DNA from: Denticeps clupeoides
Lineage: Eukaryota > Chordata > Actinopteri > Clupeiformes > Denticipitidae
Assembly (NCBI RefSeq): GCF_900700375.1
Contig: NC_041710.1
Span: 4,452,568-4,516,567 of the forward strand
DNA length: 64,000 nucleotides
Direction of reading: 5' to 3'
Of the stretch, positions 34,209-43,813 are shown in pieces (position 1 is the stretch's first letter; every line of letters begins with the position of its first letter). Below the pieces are notes generated by a model that worked only from the letters and a program-made list of their open reading frames with translations, had not been told where the DNA came from and made no database searches. The position numbers and the translations under genes are program-made.

Positions 34209-36190
34209 TACAGTACAGGCCAAACATTTGCACACACCTTCTTGTAGCGTCTGCGTAGGATCACAGATGGTTGATCTTCAAAGAACCTTTTAACCTTTGA
34301 CATTTACATACCAATTACAACCCTGGACCCTCACTCTGATCGTCCCGTCTTCCCCCACTGTCACAAATGTAGCGTCTGCGTAGGATCATAGATGGTTGAT
34401 CTTCAAAGAACCTTTTAACCTTTGACATTTACATACAAATTACAACCTGGACCCTCAGCCTGATTGTCCCGTCTGCCCCCACTGTCACCAAGACGATGCG
34501 AAACAGACGGGGTCTGCAAACTGCTCATCGGGGCTCCAAGCTTCAAAGCATTCCAAAGACCTCCTACCTGGCCCCACCGTCGCAATACACAATCACGCAC
34601 ACACTTAAAACATATTGTCTGTATCTTGTGCTAGGAATATGTGATTATAAGTGGATCCCGTATATGCACGCGTTGTGTGTACGTTCCCTTGTATGAATTA
34701 TACTAGTTACAACTTTCTATTGTACATTAGGTAAACTTTAATTACCTATAATTAAGTGTATAAGTGTATCTCTACTTTCCTACCTCCTAAAGGTCCCTTT
34801 CTTGGTGTCAGAAGGAACTTCTCTTTACTACTGGAACAGTGATGCATACCATGTGATCACAAAATACATCATACAATTCCTATAAGGTAGAAATTGTAAC
34901 TGCAACAAACTACAGTCTCTCTCTGGACCAGCCATAAACATTCCGGTCAGTCGTAAACCCAGACAAAGGGAACTTCTCCCGCCAAAATGTCACACTTGTG
35001 ATTGGCTATTCAGGCCACATGATGGGCGTGCCAGAAAACATTCAAAAAGGAGCGTCACACAGGCACGAATGCTCAGATTTTCTCTTCTTCCTTCCGAGAC
35101 ACCTCTTTCAACACTTTGACTCTTTTGGCAAAATTTACCTTCAAGAAGAACTTCCAGCGCCAGACCTAAGGATCGAGGATCGTGACCCTACCGCATCAGG
35201 ACTCCCTTACATGAAACAAGGACCAATGCAAGTAACTATTTAGATGCACGTGTAAACCCCTTTTTAAGGTGAACTTAAGAATTCTCTGACGATTCTCATT
35301 AGGCTGTGGTTAATTGATGTGTAATACTGCCATTCTCTTTTCATCACTTTCCTTTACCCTGTATGTATATGTTTGTCTAATTGTTGTATGTTAGCTATAG
35401 CCGTGTTTATTAAAATCTTTAAATTCACAATCGTTTGTTTCTGTGTGCTGCTCACAGCTGAGTCACTGAACGTTGACCTTTTAAGCTACATGCTAAGTTA
35501 CTGCTAGCACGCAGAGTCAGGAAAGCTACCTTTCCTGGCCAAAAGGGGGGGATGATCGTTCCCAGAATTGATGGATAATTAATTTATCTGCTCCGTGAAC
35601 GGACAGATCAAGTAATTGTAACATTAATTCTGCTACAGCTTATCCCCAAATCTAGTCTAAATGTCTATTATTAATTATAACCAGTTATAATTAATTCTAG
35701 ATATTTCCTCTTGAGCTAATTCGTTACATTCTCATTCAATGTGTTTTCTTTATTTTCATGACCATTTACGTTGGTAGATTCTCACTGAAGGCATCAAAAC
35801 TATGAATGAACACATGTGGAGTTATGTACTTAACAAAAAGTGGAGACCTGGCCTCCACAGTCACCGGACCTGAACCCAATCCAGATGGTTTGGGGTGAGC
35901 TGGACCGCAGACTGAAGGCAAAGGGGCCAAAAAGTGCTAAACACCTCTGGAAACTCCTTCAAGACTGTTGGAAAAGCATTTCAGGTGACGACCTCTTGAA
36001 GCTCATCGAGAGAATGGCAAGAGTGTGCAAAGCAGTAATCAGAGCAAAGAAACTAGAATATAAAACATGTTTTCAGTTATTTCACCTTTTTTTGTTAAGT
36101 ACATAACTCCACATGTGTTCATTCATAGTTTTGATGCCTTCAGTGAGAATCTACCAACGTAAATGGTCATAAAAATAAAGAAAAGGTGTA
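34209..36190 (+). mobile_element. Deleted Tc1/mariner-like element split by a solo LTR
   Basis: The left inverted repeat begins tacagtacaggccaaacatt at 34209, is cut at 34242 and resumes at 35733 (cattcaatgtgttttc). A short transposase remnant follows (about 35840-36060: PPQSPDLNPIQMVWGELDRR, KHLWKLLQDCWKSI). The right inverted repeat (about 36085-36190) is the reverse complement of the left (ttaagtacataactccacat, gatgccttcagtgagaatct). Most of the transposase is missing, so this is a non-autonomous, internally deleted copy. Confidence 0.85.
34243..35728 (+). mobile_element. Solo LTR (~1.49 kb) of an LTR retroelement, fossil
   Basis: The insert begins TGTAGCG and ends CGTTACA, so it has TG...CA ends with a short inverted match, and is flanked on both sides by the 4-bp duplication TTCT (34239-34242 and 35729-35732). 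No internal coding region is present, so it looks like a solo LTR left after recombination. Its first 125 bp are tandemly duplicated (34243-34367 and 34368 to about 34490). The family is uncertain; a 4-bp duplication and a long LTR fit several retrovirus-like or gypsy-like groups. It is younger than the Tc1 copy it interrupts. Strand is arbitrary. Confidence 0.75.
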
Positions 36191-36838
36191 GATTTTTATG
36201 TAAAAAAAATCTGTGTTCGCACCAAAGTCAACTCCATGTTGTTACCACAGCGATTAGTAATCATATCAAAGTTATAAAGTGGCACTGTTGTGTTCATTGA
36301 TTCTGAAGTTCTCTCCTTGTTTTAGATAAAATATTGAATACTGTATTTGTTGCAATAGGGAGGTTGACTACTTTTATGAAAACTGCAAATACAAAGGTTT
36401 GAAGGTTTCCTATGAGAGTCTAGAGAATCCAGTGGAGCAGCCCAAACGTCCCTGGCAGATGGAGTTATGTATTGCACCAAGCCGTCAGGTGCTTTCAGTC
36501 CTGTGAGTTGTGTGATGATTGACTGGGCTGAGATGAGGAGAATTTGGAGGCCAAGTCAACACGTCAAAGTTGAAGGGATTTTCTTGGTCTGTGGCAAACA
36601 GCCACATGAATGCAGGACCCATCAAAGCATTGCCTAAAGCATCACACTTTCTCCACTGGCTTGTTTTCTTCCTATATTCCAGGCTTTTTCTTTTGTTTTC
36701 CTGACTATTTTCTGACCAGAAATCCCAATATACTTACATTTATGGCATTCATTCTGAGCAACGTAAATTTACAAATACATAAGAGCCCTATTTAATCTAA
36801 ATTCTAGGGATTTAATTCCTAAAATGTCATTCTTTTTT
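36191..36838. other. Intergenic, AT-rich, nothing recognised
   Basis: No gene, RNA or clear repeat seen. Confidence 0.4.
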
Positions 36839-36839
36839 T

Positions 36840-36991
36840 CCAACTTACAATCAGTAGTTACAGGGACAGTTCCCCTGGAGACACTCAGGGTTAAGTGTCT
36901 TACTCAGGGACACAATGGTAGTAAGTGGGATTTGAACCTGGGTCTTCTGGTTCAAAAGCGAGTGTGTTACCCACTAGGCTACTACCACCTA
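36840..36991 (-). mobile_element. SINE family B copy, minus orientation
   Basis: cttacaatcagtagttacag, gagacactcagggttaagtg, gggatttgaacctggg and gtgttacccactaggctact are the reverse complement of the family B SINE. Confidence 0.8.
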
Positions 36992-37750
36992 ACTGTATAC
37001 AGCAAATAGCTGCACAGTACTGTTCGAACTTTGGTCTTGGTGACACTGGGAGTCAGGTTGTTACTCCGGCACCAGTCCAACAGATGTTTTATCTCCACTC
37101 TGTAGGCAGACTCATCGTTGTTGGTGATGAGCCCCAGAACTGTTGCGTCGTCTGCAAACTTGATGAGGTGGTTCGAACTGTCGTGTGTCAGCAGAGGGAA
37201 CAGCGGTGGGCTGAGCAGTCTGAGGACCTTGGAGGTGTTATTTCCTATAGACACAGACTGAGGCCTTTTTCCCAGAAGGTCCAACTTCCTCACCAGCTTC
37301 TGAGGGATGACAGCATTGAATGCTGAGCTGAAATCGATAAACAGCATTCTGGCTTAAGTGTCTTTGTTTTGTCGAGGTGGGAGAGGGTTGTTTGTAGGGC
37401 AGACGAGACAGTTAGGCAAACGGATCCAGATTCTGTGGGAGCTGGGTCTTCGTGTGCCTCAAAACCAGCCTGTCAAAGCACCGCACAATGATGGGTGTGA
37501 GTGCTATGGGCCGGTAGTCAGTTGGGATGATCTTGGTGATTTTGAGGCAGGTTGGTACCACGACTGAACTCAGGATGAAGATGTCTACAAGCTGGTCAGC
37601 ACACGTCCAGGAACGTTGTCTGGTCCTGCCGCTGACTCTGCGGAGGGTCGTCCCGTGGAAAGACAGAGAACCGAAAACAGACAGATGAAATATTTTGCAA
37701 AATGCACGCAATCTAGATGACATAACGCCGGTTTCATGGCGAAGCGTTGT
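36992..37750 (-). mobile_element. Decayed LINE (Rex/CR1-like) reverse transcriptase, minus strand
   Basis: Minus-strand frames read [15 protein letters not shown], a frame break, [20 protein letters not shown], then [39 protein letters not shown] and [16 protein letters not shown], in RT order. Frameshifts and missing segments show it is dead. It ends against the THEM6 promoter region. Confidence 0.82.
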
Positions 37751-37799
37751 AAAAAAAACGGCGGCCCTTCAGAACACCGTTTAAAAAAAAGAAAAGAAA

Positions 37800-37886
37800 A
37801 GACCGGCTCCGCCCAGGACAAGGCCGACGTCGTTACGTCACACGGTGGGCGGGGACTGCGTGAGCGTCGCTGACGCCGAGCGCACC
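37800..37886 (+). promoter_or_regulatory. them6: Promoter and candidate 5' UTR exon of the first them6 gene
   Basis: CpG-rich stretch with a CRE-like TTACGTCA and a GC box gggcgggg at about 37835-37856, followed by a donor ACC|GTGAGTA at 37886/37887. A matching acceptor (ctctcag) lies at about 39057, upstream of the start codon. The layout, a non-coding first exon behind a CRE-bearing GC-rich promoter, is the same as for the second them6 copy. No transcript evidence. Confidence 0.5.
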
Positions 37887-38447
37887 GTGAGTACCGTACT
37901 GCCGCCGAAACACACTTTCTAGAGCCGTAAACTCCTCCAACTGCTCCTTATATTGAGGAGTATTATCTCATTACCGCACTGTTCCGTTTCTTTATTAATT
38001 TCTTTAGTTTATCGCAGTCTGTCTCATTGTTGTTTTTTGGTTAAATGTCACTCTTGTTACTGTGTGTGTCCGCTGCCTGCACTTTATTTCAGTGTGTAAC
38101 GTTGTTTAAACGTTACATGTAGCACCAGGCTCCGGAGAAACGTTGTTTCATTTCACTACATACATAACATATATGTAGCTGAAATGAAATATAGCTCAAC
38201 TCGACACTGGCTGCAATCGTGCTGGTCAACTTTCGGCATTATGCTGGAAAGGAGGAAATTAATGCAGGAAAAAAGAGTGCAACTTTTTATATTTCCCCAT
38301 GTGCTCTGGTTGTGAAAAATGTCTGCAGCCCTTTTCTCATGAGAAGCAGTCCAGTCGTGTCAGGCCAGTCAGACCAGTAAAACACGACTTGAAGATCAGA
38401 GGCTGCTGCCAGTGGTTTCTCCGAACCCGCCCCGCATGTCCCTTCAA

Positions 38448-38800
38448 TACATTTACATTTATATTTACAGCATTTATCAGACGTCCTTATCCAGAGCGAC
38501 ATACAGTCAGTCCCCCCCTGGAGACACTCAGAGTTAAGTGTCTTGCTCAGGGACACAATGGTAGTAAGTGGGGTTTGAGTGTGGTGATTGTGTGTCACTA
38601 GGCTACTACCGAAAATATCAGGGTGGTGCTGGCCTAGTGGGTAATGCACTTGCCTATGAACCAGAAGACCCAGATTCAAACCCCACTTACTACCATTGTG
38701 TCCCTGAGCAAGACACTTAACCCTGAGTGTCTCTAGGGGGGGACTGTCCCTGTAACTACTTATTGTAAGTCGCTCTGGATAAGGCTGTCTGATAAATGCT
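38448..38800. mobile_element. Two SINE family B copies in inverted orientation
   Basis: 38448-38611 is in minus orientation and 38622-38800 in plus orientation, with tail ends outward and about 10 bases between the heads. Both show the head, the ccctgagtgtct-type body and the gctctggataag-type 3' end. They lie in the proposed 5' intron of the first them6 gene and could fold into a long hairpin in the pre-mRNA. Confidence 0.8.
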
Positions 38801-39121
38801 CCTAGTTTCTGGCCCCCAAGGGCACTGATTGTCATGTGCTTTGACCAGGCGATTCCATTCCCGGGGTTTTCAAATCGTCTACTTAATTTACATCGCCTAG
38901 GCTCAGATCGTAGCCGTTTGAATGAGTCGCTCAGTCACAAAGGAAAATTAATACATTTTCAAGTGTATTTAATATCACCTATCACCTGAGGACACACAGA
39001 CCATTGTTATGCAAAAAGGCCGATATCATATGAATAAATATGGCTTCACTCTCTCAGGACGAGCAAAGCTCTTGACCACACCGGCCCTATAGTGCAGCCG
39101 ATCATCTCGCCGAGCAGGACG

Positions 39122-39815
39122 ATGCTGCAGTGGGCGCTGGGCGCGTTACTCCTCCTGTTCTGCTGCCTGGACGTGTGGTACTACCTGCGCGTGGCCGCGG
39201 CCGTGGCCCGGGCGTGGCTTCAGCCCCCGGTGTGGGACGTCCTGGGCGAGCAGACAGTGGGCGGGCGAGTGCTGCCTCGCGACATGGACCTGTGCCACAT
39301 GAACAACGCCCGGTACCTGCGGGAGTGCGACTTTGCCCGCTTTTCTCTTTACATGCGCAATGGGGTGTTCAAGGCTGTCAGAGCCCTGGGGGCCACGATG
39401 GTGGTCGGGGCGACCACCATCCGCCTCAGGAGGGCGCTGTGTGTCGGGGAAGCTTTCCAGCTACGTAGCCGCATAGTCACCTGGGACGAGAAGTCCTTTT
39501 TTGTGGAGCAGCGTTTCGTTTCCAGGAAGGACGGCCTTGTGTCCGCAGTCATGTTCTGTAAGCAGAACGTCGTTCGGAGCAGCCCAGACAAAATCTTGCA
39601 GTTCCTGTGCAAAAGAAAGGTCGGTCCACGACGCCAGTAGTGTTGCGGAATCTTCTCGCTTGAATCAAAACTGCCTGTTGCGAGCTGGATTTGTGTTTGC
39701 GTTTCAGGTGGAATGCCCCGAGGTCCCAGCGGATTTGCAGCACTGGATCGACTTCATTGCGGCCAGCAGCCAGGCCTTACGAGCAGAGAGTGGACTGGAT
39801 GACCGAAGCAAGTGA
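39122..39815 (+). CDS. them6: Protein THEM6 (thioesterase superfamily member 6), copy a
   Basis: Exons 39122-39619 and 39708-39815, phase 0, 201 residues (human about 208). N-terminal hydrophobic anchor (about 5-30, ending LDVWYYLR), then a hotdog-fold (4HBT-like) domain with [15 protein letters not shown] at 59-73, [29 protein letters not shown], and a last exon starting [13 protein letters not shown]. Human THEM6 is an ER-membrane protein linked to lipid homeostasis; its enzymatic activity is not well defined. The start is the first ATG of the anchor; an in-frame GTG ten codons upstream is not needed. Compared with copy b (D-Y-M-G-H-M-N) this copy has D-L-C-H-M-N: one residue fewer and Gly lost just before the His-x-Asn-Asn motif. 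AATAAA follows at 39946. Confidence 0.93.
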
Positions 39816-39945
39816 GGGTGGAATTGGATCTGATGGCCAAAATCAAATATCTGCACGTGTGAGGGGACTTACATGCTGGAAAACGTAACATGCATCAGTT
39901 TCATATTGTGGACTGATGAATGGATTTTATTTTGGTGAGTAACTA

Positions 39946-39951
39946 AATAAA
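39946..39951 (+). terminator. them6: Poly(A) signal of them6 copy a
   Basis: AATAAA 131 bases after the stop codon, followed by a GT-rich stretch (tgtgtgttcgtgtt) typical of downstream elements. Confidence 0.7.
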
Positions 39952-40116
39952 ATTGGTGGTGCAGAGTTGCTTGTGTGTTCGTGTTATTTGTGCAGCGACT
40001 TTCACAAAGATTTTGAGAACTTTAACCCTGATATAAAATGAAAAAGTATGCAGATTCACTCAATCACAGGCTTGCTTTTGTAAAATGTGCATTTATGTAA
40101 TTGTAAATAAATAATT

Positions 40117-40360
40117 GTGAAGTGATTGTCACATGTGATACACAGCAGCACAGCACACGGTGCACACAGTGAAATTTGTCCTCTGCATTTAACCCATCAC
40201 CCTTTAGTGAGCAGTGGGCAGCCATGACCAGCGCCCGGGGAGCAGTGTGTGGGGACGGTGCTTTGCTCAGTGGCACCTCAGTGGCACCTTGGCGGCTCGG
40301 GATTCGAACCGGCAACCTTCTGATTACGGGGTCGCTTCCTTAACCGCTAGGCCACCACTG
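40117..40360 (-). mobile_element. tRNA-derived SINE family A, near full length
   Basis: Read on the minus strand it begins cagtggtggcctagcggtta (A box) and continues with gaaggttgccggttcgaatc (B box), then a body with ccactgagcaaagcac and ctgctccccgggcgc, and ends at caatcacttcac. This is the clearest copy of the family in the window; the others listed are compared with it. Confidence 0.85.
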
Positions 40361-40719
40361 TATACGTATGGCTTTTTTACTTTTACATTATCAGCTGCAG
40401 TGATTTGTTAAGGATTTGTTAAAATTGTTAATAATTAATCAACTTAAAGTCTCCATTTAAACATTCGCAATAAAACCAATTCAAAGGTTTTTCTTGTAAA
40501 TTATGACAGTGACATTCCTCGCCACAGCCAGTGTACATTTTTATTATGGAACAGCTCAATAAAAGGCATTAATAATTAATTAATATTAATAATAATAACT
40601 TCTGTCCACGACCTTACAGCGTGTGCGTGTTAATTATAAGGCGCAGTGCACGATGGTCAGAACTTGTAGTAACCAGATGCGCCCAGAAGCCCACATGGTG
40701 GTCACGTGCTTTCACGGCA

Positions 40720-40970
40720 GCCTCTGATTGGTCAAAGAAATCGGGCTCGACCGAGTGACGTTAAAACGATCTCGTCTCTGGTGGTTCTGAGTTGTGACAT
40801 GCTGGCGACAGAGCATCCGAACCGGCCCGGTGGATTTTAATGCGTACTCGTCAGGCTCGCCAGTCTGCCCGACGCCGCGGCAGACACCCGGAAGTGACGT
40901 CACACGCCGCACCCGGAACCGGCGTATTGCACACCTTTTATTACATCAAGCACTGGATTCGCGCTCCTTG
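40720..40970 (+). promoter_or_regulatory. them6: Promoter and candidate 5' UTR exon of the second them6 gene
   Basis: CpG-rich stretch with a perfect CRE (TGACGTCA, 40895-40902) directly preceded by an ETS-type CCGGAAG, and a second cccggaac 3' of it. A donor TT|GTAAGT at 40969/40970 pairs with an acceptor ttcgcag ending at 41283, eight bases before the coding ATG. The same CRE/GC-rich design stands before copy a. Confidence 0.6.
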
Positions 40971-41290
40971 TAAGTAAAACGCATTTCGTCCCGAATATAC
41001 GCATATTTACAATTATATTCCATAAGTGCTGACTTTCTTTTGATTTGTTACAAGCCGCAGCTTCTGTAACGACCTCCTCTGACGATGTTATGGGGTCCCT
41101 GCAGCATCCAGCGGCAGCCTTTGCACTGTTATCAACTTAGTTTAGTTACCATCCCGCATTCCTCTAGGCCTGAGTTGACTGTCAAGTGGTCTATGATGCC
41201 TGTCTGTCTCTGCCATGCTGTCGCCTTTGGTGTCTGAATTGCTGGCTGTTCGTGTTGTGGAATGAGGTGTGTCTTGTTCGCAGGCCAGGG

Positions 41291-42001
41291 ATGATGCTGT
41301 GGGTCCTGTCTGGGCTGCTCCTCTTGTTCGGCAGCCTCGACGTGTGGTACTTCTTGCGGGGGATCTGGGTGGTGGTAAAGGCCTGGTGGCAGGGCCCGGT
41401 TAAGGATGTCCTCGCGGAGCAAACGGTTGTGGGTCGGGTGCTTCCCCACGATTTGGACTACATGGGCCACATGAACAATGCCCGGTACCTGAGGGAGTGT
41501 GACTTCGCCCGCTTCGTGTACTACACTCGTAGCGGAATGTTCAGAGCGGTGCACGCGCTCAGGGCCTCAATGGTGGTGGGCGCAAGCACCATCCGCTACC
41601 GCCGGTCCCTTGAGCTGGGCGAGGCCTTTGATCTGCGAAGCCGCATTGTCACCTGGGATGACAAGTCATTTTATGTGGAGCAGCGGTTCATCTCCCAGAA
41701 GGATGGTTTTATTTCTGCAGTTATGCTTTCCAGACAAAATGTCATTCGGAGCACCCCAGAAAAGATCCTGGAGCTCCTTTGCAAGAGAAAGGTGACCGTA
41801 GTCTTAAATCATATTTGTTGTGTAGAATAAAAATGCTTAAGAAGATGATCGCCCGCATTTTTCCATCTATCTGAATAGTGCAATTCTTCTCAGGTGGAAT
41901 GTCCTGATATCCCGTCAGACCTCCAGCACTGGATTGAATTCATCTCAGCCAGCAGTCAAGCTCTGAGAGCGGAGTGTGGACTGGATGAGAAGACCAAATA
42001 A
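41291..42001 (+). CDS. them6: Protein THEM6, copy b
   Basis: Exons 41291-41791 and 41894-42001, phase 0, 202 residues. Same build as copy a: hydrophobic anchor (about 5-30, LDVWYFLR), hotdog domain with [19 protein letters not shown] (56-74), [33 protein letters not shown], and last exon [18 protein letters not shown]. This copy keeps the usual D-x-x-G-H-x-N-N spacing of 4HBT-type domains. The two genes are head to tail, about 1.5 kb apart, with the intron at the same codon, so they come from a tandem duplication. The first of two adjacent ATGs, 8 bases after a splice acceptor, is used as the start. The 3' UTR probably runs to the AATAAA at 43328. Confidence 0.94.
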
Positions 42002-43327
42002 AGAGGAGTGCAGGCCAGTTGAGGTGGCCAGCCCACCTACAATCGTTATAAAGGCATTACTCTGTCATTCTGTCATACTCTGTCATTGTTTGTGTACATG
42101 ACCCCCCCCCCAACATGTTTAATGCTTATTACTCTGAATGTGTGACGTGTGTGTTTTAGGGAAAATCCGCATGAGGGATTATGCATTAGCACCTTTATTT
42201 GAGCTTTGTCTCTTAAAGATTGACCAAAGGCACAATATGACTGAACAAAAAAAAAATCTGTGCATGGATAAAACATAGTGGGATTTCTCAGTTAGGCAAG
42301 TCAATTTAACAGTTTGTAATAGAACATTTAATAATAATCCTGCTAACTGAGAAATCAAGTACTGTACTGTGATCAGTAGGGCTGGGTGATGTTCTTGAAT
42401 ATCTGTCATTTTTTGCACTATGTCGTGCATAGTATATATTTCATTATATTATATATTACATTATGGAAACACGATGGCAGCTCATGTGCTTTGTACTTAT
42501 GATGAGGAACAATTTATTTATTTATTTTAAATAATGCTCTTAATTATGGTGCTTAATTATACTAAGCCCGTTTTCAAGGAACCTAGTTGAAATATTTATT
42601 TTATTTAGAAAATATGTTTAATTATAAATTAATATTAGAAATATCTTAAATTGACCAACCCGAGCAACCAATTCCAGATGAACACAAATTCCTGACCTGC
42701 TCTGTTTGAGTAAAAGGTGAACAAAGTGCTCATTTGGACTGGACTACTACCATCAAATGATTCAGATTCATATTCTCTGTTTTAGTTTTACTGAATGCAT
42801 GTGAATGCATTACTGTTTCAGCCTAGTATCTTCTTTTTGCATATTGTACTTTTTCCCCCAAATAAGGGGTACGCAGGGTTAAAACAGCATGTTTGGCTAG
42901 CACAGGAGTATGGCTAGTACTCATGGTCTTATGGTGCATAATTTTTATGGGGCTCATATTTGGCCACGACTAGACATTGTGACAACCCGGGACAAGCATT
43001 GGGAGCAAGTGTGTTTCATACTAAATATTTATGGAAGAGAATCTATGATGTTATTTAATTGAATGTCTGTGGTATATCTGTTTGTCCTTTGCATCTTGTT
43101 TTTGGCCCAACCCGAACATATTTATTTCAGTTCATTTAATTTCTTTTAGTTTTGAACATGGTGTGTTTTGTGATTTTAGAATACAATATGTAATTGACAC
43201 TAAATGTCAAGATTTCCTTCTAGCCTATAGCCTAAGCTACTGGTTGTTAAATGCACTGGAAATGTTATAATTGCCCTGTTTATGTATGTAAATGGTGCTC
43301 GGTTTGGAAAATGTGGCATGGAACACC

Positions 43328-43333
43328 AATAAA
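43328..43333 (+). terminator. them6: Candidate poly(A) signal of them6 copy b
   Basis: AATAAA about 1.33 kb after the stop, followed by a tgttctgcattgt-type GT-rich region. No nearer canonical hexamer was noticed, so a long AT-rich 3' UTR (42002-43345) is proposed. Confidence 0.5.
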
Positions 43334-43689
43334 CAGAGGAAGAATACTTGACCAGTGTTCTGCATTGTACGTTCTTTTTATTTTTCCTTCAGGCAAACTG
43401 CAATTCACCTACTGAATCTTTCTGAATGAATAATTACGCCCAGAGGATCTTTCCTGTTCATCGTTGTATAATCTGCAGCTCTGCCATAGAGGTGACCTTG
43501 TTCCAGAACTCTTGTGTACGTTCTGCCATCTAGTGTCTGCACAGCGCCGCTGTTCGGGCCTATTCACCGCGCACAGAGGATTGTGGGTACGCCACAATGC
43601 GGTCTCTTATGTAGATTAATCTGGAGCAGGCAGATGCCTCGCTGGCTGTCTGCTCCTCCCCCGTACCCCTCCCCCTCCTGTCAGAGACT

Positions 43690-43800
43690 GCCACACAGGC
43701 CACTCCCCCGGTCATGTGACCTACTTCCTGCAAAAACAAAGCTGACTCTGCTCGCTCTGCCGCCTGGGCTGCAGCCGCAGCGCCGCGTTCTGTTTTTTAA
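43690..43800 (+). promoter_or_regulatory. Promoter region of the TRIM gene
   Basis: Within 120 bases of the start codon lies gtcatgtgac (43711-43720), a TFE/MITF-type E-box, in CT/GC-rich sequence with no TATA box. The link to transcription is inferred. Confidence 0.35.
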
Positions 43801-43813
43801 AGGTTAGGTGAAA

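Noticed and set aside
34998-35243. 81-codon frame inside the solo LTR
   Set aside because: Lies within LTR sequence, with no recognisable domain; treated as non-coding fossil sequence.
39092-39121. Upstream in-frame GTG start for them6 copy a
   Set aside because: Adds ten residues before the hydrophobic anchor with no counterpart in copy b; the ATG at 39122 fits the family.
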